Shown here piece by piece: positions 53,527-63,425 of a stretch of DNA of 64,000 nucleotides; the stretch's first letter is position 1, and the number at the start of each line of letters is the position of its first letter. The stretch spans positions 55,953,501 to 56,017,500 of the forward strand of contig BSWB01000001.1 in the NCBI GenBank assembly GCA_033239125.1, read 5' to 3'. A program made the position numbers and the translations under genes. Source of the DNA: Fagopyrum homotropicum (Eukaryota > Streptophyta > Magnoliopsida > Caryophyllales > Polygonaceae). The notes under the pieces were generated by a model. The model searched no databases and had not been told where the DNA came from. It saw nothing but the letters and a program-made list of their open reading frames with translations.

Positions 53527-53830
53527 ATTATTTATAATATTTATCCAATTTATTTCGTTAAAGCGCGTTTATGAATTCCGGTCTCCAAACTTTATGGAAT
53601 TGGAATATAAAATCCGGAATATTGTCGGGATAATTAATTCATATCTATCTCGTAAAATGGACATTCCTAAGCCACATTTCTTAATCGCTAAGAATTGGAA
53701 TAACGACTCTTTTATCCGTTTCGTCTTTTTATATTATTTCACATTTAGGACATATCCGATGTTCCGATCATTTCTCTGAACTACAACTTTATTTATTGGA
53801 GCTCTACTCCAAATAACACCGGTTGTTACA
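51786..53830 (-). repeat. Tekay 3' LTR
   Basis: This 2045-bp LTR on the plus strand reads TGTAACACCCCGAATTCGCG ... GGTTGTTACA. A TATA-like GTATATAAGTG lies on the minus strand at 53307-53317. (TA)n runs are at 53402-53428 and 53474-53522. It lacks the 332-bp duplication found in the 5' LTR and has a longer microsatellite. The 111-codon ORF at 52220-52555 also exists in the other LTR, but only because the LTRs are copies. Confidence 0.92.
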
Positions 53831-53850
53831 TCATCTCCCCCTAAAAACAA
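53831..53850 (-). other. Tekay polypurine tract
   Basis: On the minus strand this reads TTTTTAGGGGGAGATGA immediately before the 3' LTR, the usual purine-rich plus-strand primer of chromoviruses. Confidence 0.85.
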
Positions 53851-54420
53851 GTTTCGTCCCGAAACTTGAACAAACCCAAATCCTCTCGGACCCATATGCC
53901 GTGGTATAACTCTATCTATCGGAGGTATCACATCTCCGCTCAAAATGGTCAAAACCTATAACAAATTTATAACCTTAAACATCAACATGGAGGAATCATC
54001 CACTCCAGAAAATAGGGCAATAACGCTACCCAAGGCAGAGAGGAATCACATCTCTCGCTATATCACATCACAGGGCATAGAGGAAGCACATCTCTAGCCA
54101 ACCATAAATATATACATTGTATGGAGGAATCACATCTCCACTGAACTATGTCCATCAAAGTAGCATGGAGGAAAGAACCATCTCCAGTTGAATCCTAATC
54201 CACTCAGATAGCATGGAGGAAAGAACCATCTCCTGCAATAAACATAAGTCATAGACAAATAGCATGGAGGAAATAATCATCTCCAGCTATACATACATCA
54301 CGCTAGTATAGCAAGATCTAATAAGAACATAAGGCATAACATCACTAGCATGGAATAACACATCAAGGCATGAAAGCACATAAGCACATAATCACATACT
54401 CACCAAGATAGCACTAAGAT
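53851..54420 (-). repeat. Tekay 3' untranslated region with degenerate tandem repeats
   Basis: At least seven copies of GGAGGAA(.)..CATCTCC-type units, spaced about 40-50 bp apart, occur between 53987 and 54290 (for example ATGGAGGAAAGAACCATCTCC twice at about 54165 and 54212). There is no coding capacity. The GGAG...CTCC arms can pair, so each unit may form a small hairpin. Confidence 0.75.
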
Positions 54421-55911
54421 CTACTCATCGACCCTAGGTGAATCTATCTTGGCATAAAACTTTGGATAGTTCCTATGGATACTATCCTCAATCTCCCATG
54501 TAGCCTCCTCGGGTCCATGTCTCGACCACTGTATCCTCATCATGGGAATATCCTTCGAACGCAGACGTCTCACACCTCGTTCTAGAACTGCAGTAGGATG
54601 CTCAGCAGAGGTGTGGTCTGGCTCTACCACCAAATCATCATAACTCACGATGTGCCTCAGATCTGGTATGTACTCTCTCAGCTGAGACACATGGAACACA
54701 GGGTGAACACCCTCTAATCTCGGAGGCAAAGCTAATCTGTAGGCTGCTCTCCCAACTCTATCCAGAATCTCAAAAGGACCGACATATTGGGGACTCAACT
54801 TCCCCTTTATGCCAAAACGTCTGACGCCACGCGTCGGGGATACTCTCAACCAGACATGAGCTCCTACTCTGAACTCTAGAGGCCGACGCCTCTTGTCTGC
54901 ATATGACTTCTAGTGACTCTGTACAGCCAGCATCCTCTCTCTAATCAGTGCTACCCGAGCCATATCATCACGAATCTACTCTGGCGCTATCCTGTTGATA
55001 CTGCTAGGCTCATCCTAGCATAAAGGTGTACGGCACCTACGTCCAAATAATGCCTCATAGGGAACCATCCCAATAGATACATGCCAGCTGTTGTTGTATG
55101 AGAACTCAACAAGTGGAAGGTAATGAGACCATACCTGTCCCCAATCCAACACACAAGCTCGCAACATATCCTCCAAAGTCTGAATGGTCCTCTTTGACTG
55201 TCCGTCAGTCTAGGGGTGAAACGCAGTCGTGAAATGTAGACTCATCCCCAAAGCAGTCTGAATCTGCTGCCAAAACCTCGAGGTGAATCGTCCATCTTGA
55301 TTAGAGACGATCGTCCTCGGTACACCATGGAGTCTCACTATCTGTCTAGTGTACTCCTCAGCCAATCTACTCACCGGCCACGTCTCTCTGATAGGGATGA
55401 AACATGCCGTCTTCGTCAGTCTATCAACAATAACCCAAATCGCATCAAAACTCCTACTGGGTCTCAAACTAGTCACGAAATCCATGGAGACGTCCGGCAG
55501 TGGATGGAGCTCACCTCTAGGTCTGCAATGCTCTATCTTGACCTGTTGATAGGTCACACACTGAGCCACGAATCTGGCTACATCGGGCTTCAGCCCTCCC
55601 CACCAATATGAACGTCTCACATCATGGTACATCTTACTTGTACCGGGATGTACAAAGTAAGGTGTACAGGGAGCCTCCTGTAAGATCCTTTGTCTTAACT
55701 CTACATCAACAGGAACACAAATGCGATCATGTCGCCTCATCACTCCATCAGCTCCAATGGAAAATTGTGGTGCCTCTCCACGAGACATCCTCTCTTGGAT
55801 CCTCATCAAGGTCGGGCAGGTCCCTTGCTTCTGTTGGATCTCATCCAACAGACCAGGTAAAACCTCTAAGACATATAATTGTGCATCCTCAATAGGAAAC
55901 TGGATGCCCAT
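54421..55911 (-). pseudogene. Tekay integrase with chromodomain
   Basis: Integrase on the minus strand. 55911-55210 contains the zinc-binding domain (VHPGTSKMYHDVRRSYWWGGLKPDVARFVAQC) and the core with DVSMDFVTSL (first Asp). The second catalytic position reads TIVSNQDGRF, with Asn instead of the usual Asp. The third, just past a stop near 55212, reads TDGQSKRTI, with Lys in place of the catalytic Glu. The rest is in broken frames until 54849-54421, which encodes GKLSPQYVGPFEILDRVG and HPVFHVSQLREY. A chromodomain (VLERGVRRLRSKDIPMMRIQ, then EEATWE) closes the protein and would direct integration to chromatin marks. The integrase is catalytically dead. Confidence 0.9.
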
Positions 55912-55944
55912 ATCTAGCCAAGCTAGATCACTCTAAAGCTGAGG

Positions 55945-57424
55945 CTATACAGTCAATCTCGCAATCGCCTTCTCTCGAGGCGTCTTCATGCTCAAGGCGT
56001 CAGCAACCACGTTCGCCTTTCCTGGATGATACAAAATCTCAAGGTCAAAGTCCTTGATCAACTCAAGCCATCGACGCTGACGGTTGTTCAACTCCCACTG
56101 GGTGAAAATATACTTCAGACTCTTATGGTCTATGAAGATCTGACATGTAGCACCATACAAGTAATGTCTCTAGATTTTCAAAGCATGCACTACCGCTGCT
56201 AACTCCAAATCATGAGTCGGGTAGTTCTCCTCATACATCTTCAACTGTCGAGACGCATATGCAATCACTCTACCTCTCTACATCAACACACATCCCAAGC
56301 CTAGCTTGAATGCATCACTGTAGACCACAAAATCATCAGATCCCTCTGGCTTTGCCAGGACAGGAGTAGAAGTCAAACGCCTCTTCAACTCCTCAAAGCT
56401 CTGAACACACTTGTCGGTCCACGTAAACCGGGTAGTCTTCCTCAGAAGACTCGTCAGTGGACGGACAATCACAAAAAAACCATCCACAAAGCGTCTATAG
56501 TAACCGGATAAGCCAAGAAAGCTACGCACTTCCTTGACGTTCGTCGGTGTCGTCCATGCAGCAACAGACTCGATCTTCGCCGGGTCAACCATAACCCCAT
56601 CGGAGGAGACGATGTGCCCAAGGAAAGCAACTTCAGACATCCAAAACTCACACTTTGAGAGCTTAGCATACAACTCTCTATCCCTCAAAATTTGCGAAAC
56701 CATCCTCACATGACCTGCATGCTTCTCTCTGCTACGAGAGTACACTAAAATATCATCAATGAAGACCATCACAAACTGATGAAGGAAGTCAATGAATATG
56801 TTGTTCATCAACTCCATAAAGACTGCTGGGGCATTCTTCAGCCCTAATGGCATCACTACAAACTCGTAGTGTCCATAGCGGGTACGAAATGCCGTCCTGT
56901 GTATGTCTTGCTCTCTCACCCTCAACTGGTAATATCCTGAGCGCAAATCAATCCGGGAGAAAACTGTAGCTCCCTGAAGTTGATCAAGTAGATCGTCAAT
57001 ACGAGGCAATGGATACCTGTTCTTGACGGTCACCTTGTTCAACTCTCTGTAATCTATGCATAACCTCAGACATCCGTCCTTCTTCCGCACGAAGAGGACA
57101 GGTTCACCCCATGGTGAAACACTAGGGCGTATGAAGCACTTTTCAACCAACTCCTCGAGTTGCTTCTTCAGCTCCAACATCTCGACAGGTGCTATACGGT
57201 ATGGGGCCTTTGAGATGGGGTCACGTGCCATGCTCTAACTCTATGCTGAAGTCCACACTCCGTTGAGGTAGAAAACTCGACGGCTCAGCAAACACATCTG
57301 TAAACTCGCAGACTCCTGGAATATCCTCCAGAGCTGGACTCTCTCTATCCTTCATGGCGTAGCACCAGAAGGCATCACCACCCTGTGCAATCAACCTAGC
57401 TGCTCGGACGGTAGTAATAACCAA
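55945..57424 (-). pseudogene. Tekay reverse transcriptase and RNase H
   Basis: 57424-57221 is the protease-RT linker (EFTDVFAEPSSFLPQR). A frameshift near 57225 leads into the RT frame 57231-56278, which is complete: VRKKDGCLRLCIDYRELNK, YPLPRIDDLLDQL, SRIDLRSGYYQ, FVVMPLGLKNAPAVF and the catalytic FIDDILVYS (Asp codons at 56752-56757), then FLGHIVSSDGV. RNase H starts at VVYSDAFKLGLGCVLM and, after a stop at 56278, continues through ENYPTHDLELAAVVHALK, QIFIDHKSLKYIF and KANVVADALS to 55945. It is the best preserved domain of this element. Confidence 0.92.
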
Positions 57425-57463
57425 ACCTGTCTTCCCAAGGTCCCAACCCCGGAAGACCTCAAT

Positions 57464-57838
57464 CTATCCAACCTCGGTAGAGACTGTAACAGTCCGCCTA
57501 CCAACATCCAAAACTGCATGGTGTCTACGTATCCACTCCATACCTAATATGACTTGTTCATGCATCAATGGCATGACTAAGAAGTCAACAAGTAAAACAC
57601 GAGTCCCTAAACGAAGGGGACAACTACGTATCTCACGGGTACCTCTGACCCGACTACCATCAGGTAACCCTATAGTAAAAGGTATCCCCTCTATGGTAGC
57701 TAAACTCAGACGCTCAACACAAGTATCATAAATAAAGGCATGCGTAGCACCAGTATCAAACAAAACTCTAACAAGTAAACCATGAAGTAAATTGGTACCT
57801 GTAGCAGCCGGTGTAGGTGGATCCTCTGCACTCCTCAA
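57464..57838 (-). pseudogene. Tekay aspartic protease domain
   Basis: This is an open stretch of 124 codons with the active site LFDTGATHAFI, then LPDGSRVRGTREI and LVDFLVMPLMHEQVILGMEW. It is almost the same as the Chrom-1 copy at 6745-7185. It ends in a stop (near 57464) and is in a different frame from gag and RT, so the polyprotein is interrupted. By position it would be released from gag-pol during particle maturation. Confidence 0.9.
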
Positions 57839-57841
57839 CTC

Positions 57842-59210
57842 AAAAGCTCACCCTCAGGCTCCTCTAGCATCACTGGTGCCAACATCTCTACCTCTACCTC
57901 TACTCGGTCCTGGAGCAGAACCCTGAGTAGATGGATGCTCTGGGACCCTCTGATGTCCTTGTATCTGCTGCTGAGGTGTCCTCTGACCACCTCCTACTAC
58001 ACTGGCAGGGGAAGAACCCTGCTGGGATGCTACTCCTCCCTGCCTACAAAAGGCAGCTCGATGTCCCTGTCGGTCACAAGTAAAACAAGTCACAACTGGT
58101 CTGGAATAAGCTGGCTTCAGATGACCAAGGTCTCCACAGTTGTAACAATGACGTCTCTTATCTGCAGTCTATGCAGATGAGGGGTAACTCTGACGCCTCT
58201 TATCTCGTCTAAATCCAGATGATCCTCCAGCTCCACTAGTCTGCCCAGTGCGCTGCCTCTTCTCAGACCGTCCCGTCTGAGAAGCTCTCCTCTGACTGGC
58301 TCGCTCTCGCTCAAAAGCTGAAGCCCGGTCCTGGTAATCAGCTAGGGACTCACAATGGAATCCCACCATGTATGAACGGGTGCTCTCTCTCACATGACGA
58401 GAACAGATACACATGCTGGTCCTCAGAAAGTGCAGTTGGACCCAACAAAGCTAACTCGGTCTGAAAACGGCAGATGGCGTCAGTAATAGGCACATCCTCA
58501 AAGCCGGCCTCCACAAAATCCTGCAGCTTCTCCCTCCTCAGTGAGGAAGGGCAGAACTGCTCTCTAATCATGCGTCTCATGTGGTCATAACTGGTAGCTC
58601 AAGTCCAGACAGTCCTCCACCACTAGTGTGCGAGGTCACGGAATAGAGACTAAACTAGCTCTATCCGTCTGTCCTCACGACATCTAATAGACTCCAAGGC
58701 TGAGTATACATGTCCAATCCACACCTCAGTCTCTAACCCTATCTCTCTTGAGAAGTGTGGCACTCCTTGCTGGTGAAATGCCTTCAACCAGGCATTTGGT
58801 TGAGGCCCTCTGGCCTCCACTGGGGCTCGAACTGGATCCACTACACGTGCAAGTGCAGCTGGCACCCGGGTCGCTCCCTGAGATCTCTCAGAAGATCCCT
58901 CAGATACTAGTAAATCTGGGGCTCACCTACCAGCCCTAATATCCTCCTCAAAACTTCGGAGGTACTCTTTGAACTCCTGTCCTCCCATGGAGACACGGTC
59001 AGCGTCATCAGAATGAGCTCGATGTGAATGATGTCTCACAGATACACTGCTCCTCGTCTCTGGCACGACGCTCTTTGCAACCTCCTCATGTATCTCCTCC
59101 ACCACTGGTGGGTCAGCAGCGGGAACTAGTCCCTAACCTACCACACCCGGAGGACAGGGTGGTCTACCTCTACCTCTGCCCAAAGCGGCAGTAGCTCTAG
59201 TCCGAGCCAT
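57842..59210 (-). pseudogene. Tekay gag, multiply interrupted
   Basis: The likely start is at 59210 (MARTRATAALGRGRGRPP). Following pieces are EIHEEVAKSVVPETRSS (59105-58923), NAWLKAFHQQGVPHFS (58865-58650, gag core), FVEAGFEDVPITDAI (58580-58350) and LADYQDRASAFERERASQRR (about 58340-58290). Two CCHC knuckles come near the C-terminus. The first, CYNCGDLGHLKPAY, has Tyr instead of the last Cys. The second, CFTCDRQGHRAAFC, is intact (58093-58045). At least five stops or frameshifts separate these pieces. The gene would encode the capsid and nucleocapsid of the particle. Confidence 0.87.
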
Positions 59211-59261
59211 CTGCGGGGTATGCACACCTAACTTATAAGGCTCTATGTAGGCCATAGCTAT

Positions 59262-59301
<40 letters not shown>

Positions 59302-59515
59302 TCAACACAACACATACATAATCCATCATACATATATACATATCATATCGTATCTATACTGCAGAGATATATAGCAGGAGTGGCAAGTTCTCGTACATCA
59401 AACCCAAAACCACATTTAAACCAAAACCTTTAAAACGTCAGATCCCTTTTGGGTTCTGTTTATTTTACATATCAATCCTCATTGCAGGTAGCAAGTGCCA
59501 TTGTTGTTAACCTAA
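59211..59515 (-). other. Tekay leader between primer site and gag
   Basis: Non-coding 5' leader of about 300 bp with a (TA)n microsatellite at 59264-59300. The ORF 59333-59133 merely extends gag into the repeat (the YIYIYI stretch) and is not a real N-terminus. Confidence 0.7.
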
Positions 59516-59531
59516 GGCTCTGATACCAACT
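59516..59531 (-). other. Tekay primer binding site
   Basis: On the minus strand this is AGTTGGTATCAGAGCC, the exact initiator-Met tRNA type site, one base from the LTR edge at 59533. Confidence 0.92.
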
Positions 59532-59532
59532 C

Positions 59533-61483
59533 TGTGACACCCCGAATCCGCGGGACTCGGAATGCCACATTGGGTTACGATCTCACAATGGATCCTGACC
59601 CTAGCTTGACAACAAGTTCACTGGACCTTACAACATGGCACTGATAGATATGAAAACAAATGCATAAAACTGTATAAAACTGTACAACCCAAAAGATAAG
59701 ACATCATAGCCGAGTGAGAAACATAACACCCTCACATAGGAGGTAACAAAAGACCATCCTCACGCAGGAGGGAAAAATAACTAACTCAAAAGCCCACACA
59801 TCCTAATGTATGAGAAGTCCACGGCCTGCCACTCTGCTAGATCACCCAGCAGCATGCCTATCCTGTAGGGCATCTACAACATGGTAACAAACCATTAGCT
59901 ATCCATACACATATATAGAGTAATGCATAAGCACAATCACACACAGGGAAAGATAAACATATCAGAATGCTTTCACTCATTTACCCATTTATTCATCTCA
60001 ATATAATGGTTATTCACTCAAATCGTATAGATATAATATATATGAAACTAGGTGACATGAGGACTGATACATCCTCACCTCTGATCCTGTTAGGCAGCCA
60101 TACTAGTATCGGTCACACAATCCGTGTACTCTATGGGAGTGGATTGCGCCCTTCCGGTAAACCGGTCTGGCTTGACATCAGAGAACCTCCCAGACTCCAC
60201 GGCGGGATGAAAGGGAAAGGTTATCACAACCACACAGTGTGGCAATCAATTAAACATAGGTCGGTAAATACAACATCACATGCTATCATAGCTAACATTT
60301 AAGGCACACACACTCATACAAACACCCAATATTAGGACGGTAGCTAAGTAAGTCCTACGGACTTACCTCAACCTCGTATAAAGCTCAACCACAACTGGAT
60401 CACCTCAACACTGGAGGAACAACACAGCCTATACACAAGGCATAAAGATATGTCACATCTCTTATTAAGCAAAGGGTCACACCTAGACCCAAATGGATCC
60501 ATCGGGATCATCAAAGAACCTCCCAGACTCCACGGCGGGATGAAAGGGAAAGGTTATCACAACCACACAGTGTGGCAATCAATTAAACATAGGTCGGTAA
60601 ATACGACATCACATGCTATCATAGCTAACATAAAAGGCACACACACTCATACAAACACCCAATATTAGGACGGTAGCTAAGTAAGTCCTACGGACTTACC
60701 TCAACCTCGTATAAAGCTCAACCACAACTGGTTCACCTCAGCACTGGAGGAACAACACAGCCTATACACAAGGCATAAAGATATGTCACATCTCTTATTA
60801 AGCAAAGGGTCACACCTAGACCCAAATGGATCCATCGGGATCATAATCATCCTAAGCCTCGAATAACATACTAAACCTTAAGCCACATCAGGGCATATAT
60901 CCAACTCATGATATCATCATCAAACTAAAATCCCATAATTACGAGAATAATGTAACAAGCATAATGGAAATTCCAATTATACATTTTAACCAACTTAAGG
61001 TTAATTTATACTAACCCGCAATACCGAAAACGAATAAATTCATAACTTATTCGTTACTAACCCGATATAAGAACCGGAAGAAGATCCAAACTGCTAGCGA
61101 TACGGGGAGTAAGAGCGCGGTATGAAACCTTACATTTGATGACTTGCGGTGATCGTCGGTGCTCCGATAGCGGTAAATAGAAGCATTACCAAAAAGCTAA
61201 CAAACGGGAAATAACTTGGTATCACGTTGAAGAGAATAAGAGAAGGGACTCGATGGTATGATCGAATTTGAAATTGGATCAAAGAGGAACGATATAGGAC
61301 TGATTGAAATTTTGTTCGGTTCATCCGTTTGTGTGCTTCGCTCTCTCCATGGATAGAAAGTAAAGTGAGAATGATACGTTAGCCACCATCTTCACTTATA
61401 TACTTAACATACATATATAAATATCAAAAGTGGAGAAGAGTCAGCTATTCTTTCCTTTGCACATTTGTATATATAATAATATA

Positions 61484-61524
<41 letters not shown>

Positions 61525-61833
61525 ATTATTTATAATATTTATCCAATTTATTTAGTTAAAGCGCGGTTATGAATTCCGGTCTCCAAACTTTATGGAATTG
61601 GAATACAAAATCCGGAATATTGTCGGGATAATTAATCCATATCTATCTCGTAAAATGTGCATTCCTAAGCCGCATTTCCTAACCGCTAAGAATTGGAATT
61701 GCAACTCTTTTATCCGTTTCGTCTTTTTATATTATTTCACATTTAAGACATATCCGATGTTCCGATTATTTCTCTCAACTGCAACTTTATTTACTGGAGC
61801 TCTCAAATACTCCAAATAACACCGGTTGTTACA
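59533..61833 (-). repeat. Tekay 5' LTR with internal 332-bp duplication
   Basis: This 2301-bp LTR on the plus strand reads TGTGACACCCCGAATCCGCG ... GGTTGTTACA. A TATA-like GTATATAAGTG is on the minus strand near 61393-61403. It is longer than the 3' LTR because 60183-60514 is repeated at 60515-60846. (TA)n is at 61490-61520. The hairpin with a splice-donor-like sequence occurs twice because of the duplication. Confidence 0.92.
60183..60846. repeat. 332-bp tandem duplication in Tekay 5' LTR
   Basis: The unit starts AGAACCTCCCAGACTCCACG at 60183 and again at 60515. The copies are almost identical. The 3' LTR has a single copy (about 52437-52760), so the duplication arose in this LTR after insertion. 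Confidence 0.92.
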
Positions 61834-61838
61834 GCTGC

Positions 61839-62510
61839 AGCGTTGCATAATCCGAATGGCATCCTCCTATAAGCAAACGTACCCCATGGACACGTGAATG
61901 TGGTCTTTTCTTGATCGTCCGGATGAATCGGAATCTGAAAGAAACTACTATAGCCATCAAGATAGCAAAAATAAGAGTGTCACACTAACCTCTAAAGATT
62001 TTTATCAATGAAGGGCAGCGGGAAGTGATCCTTCCGCGTCGTATTATTCAACTTGCGATAGTCTATACACAATCTCCATCTCGTCACCGCTCTTGTTGGA
62101 ATGAGTTCGTTGTTCTTGTTAGCCACAACGGTCATTCCTCCCTTTTTTGGGACAACTTGGACTTGACTCACCCACTTGCTATTGGAAATCGGAAATATGA
62201 TACCTGCATTAAGCAATTTAAGGATCTCCTTCTTCACGACCTCTTTCATGATCGGGTTTAACCGTCGTTTAGGTTGATCTGAAGGCTTATAATCCTCTTC
62301 CATTAGTATCTTGTACATGCATAGAGATGGTTTAATTCCTACAAGATCCTCTATAGTGTAGCCTAAGGCTTTCCTATGTTTCTTCAAAACAATCATAAGC
62401 CTGTCATGTTCATCTTCAGTTAAACTAGAACTAGCTATAATGCGAAACGTATAGTTAGATCCAAGAAAAGCGTACCTTAGATGTGCGGGAAGTGGCTTTA
62501 ATTTCAAGGT
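61839..62510 (-). pseudogene. Athila-3 RT, N-terminal part right of Tekay insertion
   Basis: The minus-strand ORF 62507-61992 begins KLKPLPAHLRYAFLGSNYT (end of the protease-RT linker). It continues HKILMEEDYKPSDQPKRRLN-type text, SKWVSQVQVVPKKGG, RLCIDYRKLNN and HFPLPFIDKNL, then a stop at 61992. The following fingers/palm text (FLDGYSGFFQIPI-like, YRRMPFGLCNAA) is in broken frames down to the GCTGC duplication. The catalytic box is on the other side of the Tekay element (51708-51713). Confidence 0.86.
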
Positions 62511-62952
62511 TGTAGATGTCTTTGGTGTTCTGTGAGGGCTGTCCGGAGTCTCCTTGGATGTCTCAAGGGTGTGGAAGTGGTAGAAGAAGAAGCTATAACG
62601 TTTGTAGAATGAATGGAACCTTCCTCAGAATTTTCAAGTTCCACGGCACCGCTGTTATTTCTACGGCCATGGAAATTTGTACTTTGGCCGTGATTCTTTG
62701 TGTCATTCAAATGTTTGCTATCGAAATACTTTTCCACGGGTGAAATTAATGAAACCACGCATGTGGAAAACACCGATGAACCGTGGTATCTCGTGTTGTT
62801 TTAACCATCGTGCAATTCTTCGAATGTTTCAATTTGCACTTCTTCCAACTCTTCCAAAGCCTCAACCTCAATGTTACAGTCCTCCTCCACTCCCTTTTCC
62901 ATGATGTTCATGGTTATAACCTTTTGTAACGGATCTTTAAACAAGATCGAAC
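62511..62952 (-). pseudogene. Athila-3 protease-RT linker with CCACGG-type module
   Basis: A decayed counterpart of Athila-2 27000-27400. The minus-strand ORF 62773-62504 includes NHGQSTNFHGRRNNSGAVEL, the translation of the palindrome-rich module (62640-62790: TTCCACGGCAC, CTACGGCCATGG, TTCCACGGGTGAAA, ACCACGCATGTGGAA). Upstream, VEEDCNIEVEALEELEE-like acidic text and ERESEFDLV/KDPLQKV text are recognisable in broken frames. It links protease to RT. Confidence 0.72.
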
Positions 62953-63425
62953 TCACTTTCTCTCTAGAGTCCTCTTCATCGTATATGTTGTAAATGTCCT
63001 CTCCAAGTGCTGGTTTTTTTTTGTCAAAGCTAAGAGTAAAAATTCAACTTTCTGTTCTCCAATGTCAAAGGCCATTCTAGCGTTCTTGCAATCAACCATA
63101 TAGCCTGAATTTGCAAGAAAAGGTCTCCCAAGTGTGATTGGGACCGGACAATCTGCAGGAATGTCAAGCACAACAAAGTCCATAGGAATATAGAATTTAC
63201 CAAGCTTAATTGGGACGTCTTCAATGATACCAACGGGTTGAGTAATGGATCGATCCACCATATACAACGTCATCTTCACCGGTTTAGGTTCACCTCAACA
63301 TACTTTCTCACACAAAGCAAGTGGAATGATGCTCACACTTGCTCCCAAGTCACAAAGTGCATCATATGTGACTTCTCCGACTCTTATTGGTATGCAAAAT
63401 GACCCCGGATCTCGCAATTTTGGGG
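62953..63425 (-). pseudogene. Athila-3 protease domain
   Basis: Athila-type aspartic protease on the minus strand. The first part (about 63425-63295) encodes the active-site segment CDLGASVSIIPLAL (DLGAS form, as in Athila-2). A frameshift near 63293 leads into the ORF 63279-62953: MKMTLYMVDRSITQPVGI, FVVLDIPADCPVPITLGRPF and VDCKNARMAFDIGEQKVEFL. The frame is lost again near 63020. It is closely similar to Athila-2 residues 700-835. Confidence 0.85.

Larger units (their letters stand above)
51786..61833 (-). mobile_element. Full-length Tekay-type chromovirus, TSD GCTGC
   Basis: This 10,048-bp Ty3/gypsy element on the minus strand is inserted in the Athila-3 RT. The perfect 5-bp target duplication GCTGC is at 51781-51785 and 61834-61838. 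In element order it has a 5' LTR (59533-61833), a primer site (59516-59531), gag, protease, RT-RNase H, integrase with chromodomain, a repeat-rich 3' region, a polypurine tract and a 3' LTR (51786-53830). All coding parts carry stops or changed catalytic residues, so it is inactive. The clade is assigned from the chromodomain, the gene order and the TGTAACA...TGTCACA LTR ends. Confidence 0.93.

Noticed and set aside
52220..60302. 111-codon ORFs at 52220-52555 and 59967-60302 with similar proteins
   Set aside because: They occupy the same place in the two LTRs of one element, so similarity reflects LTR identity. They are antisense to the element and not conserved in the diverged LTR.
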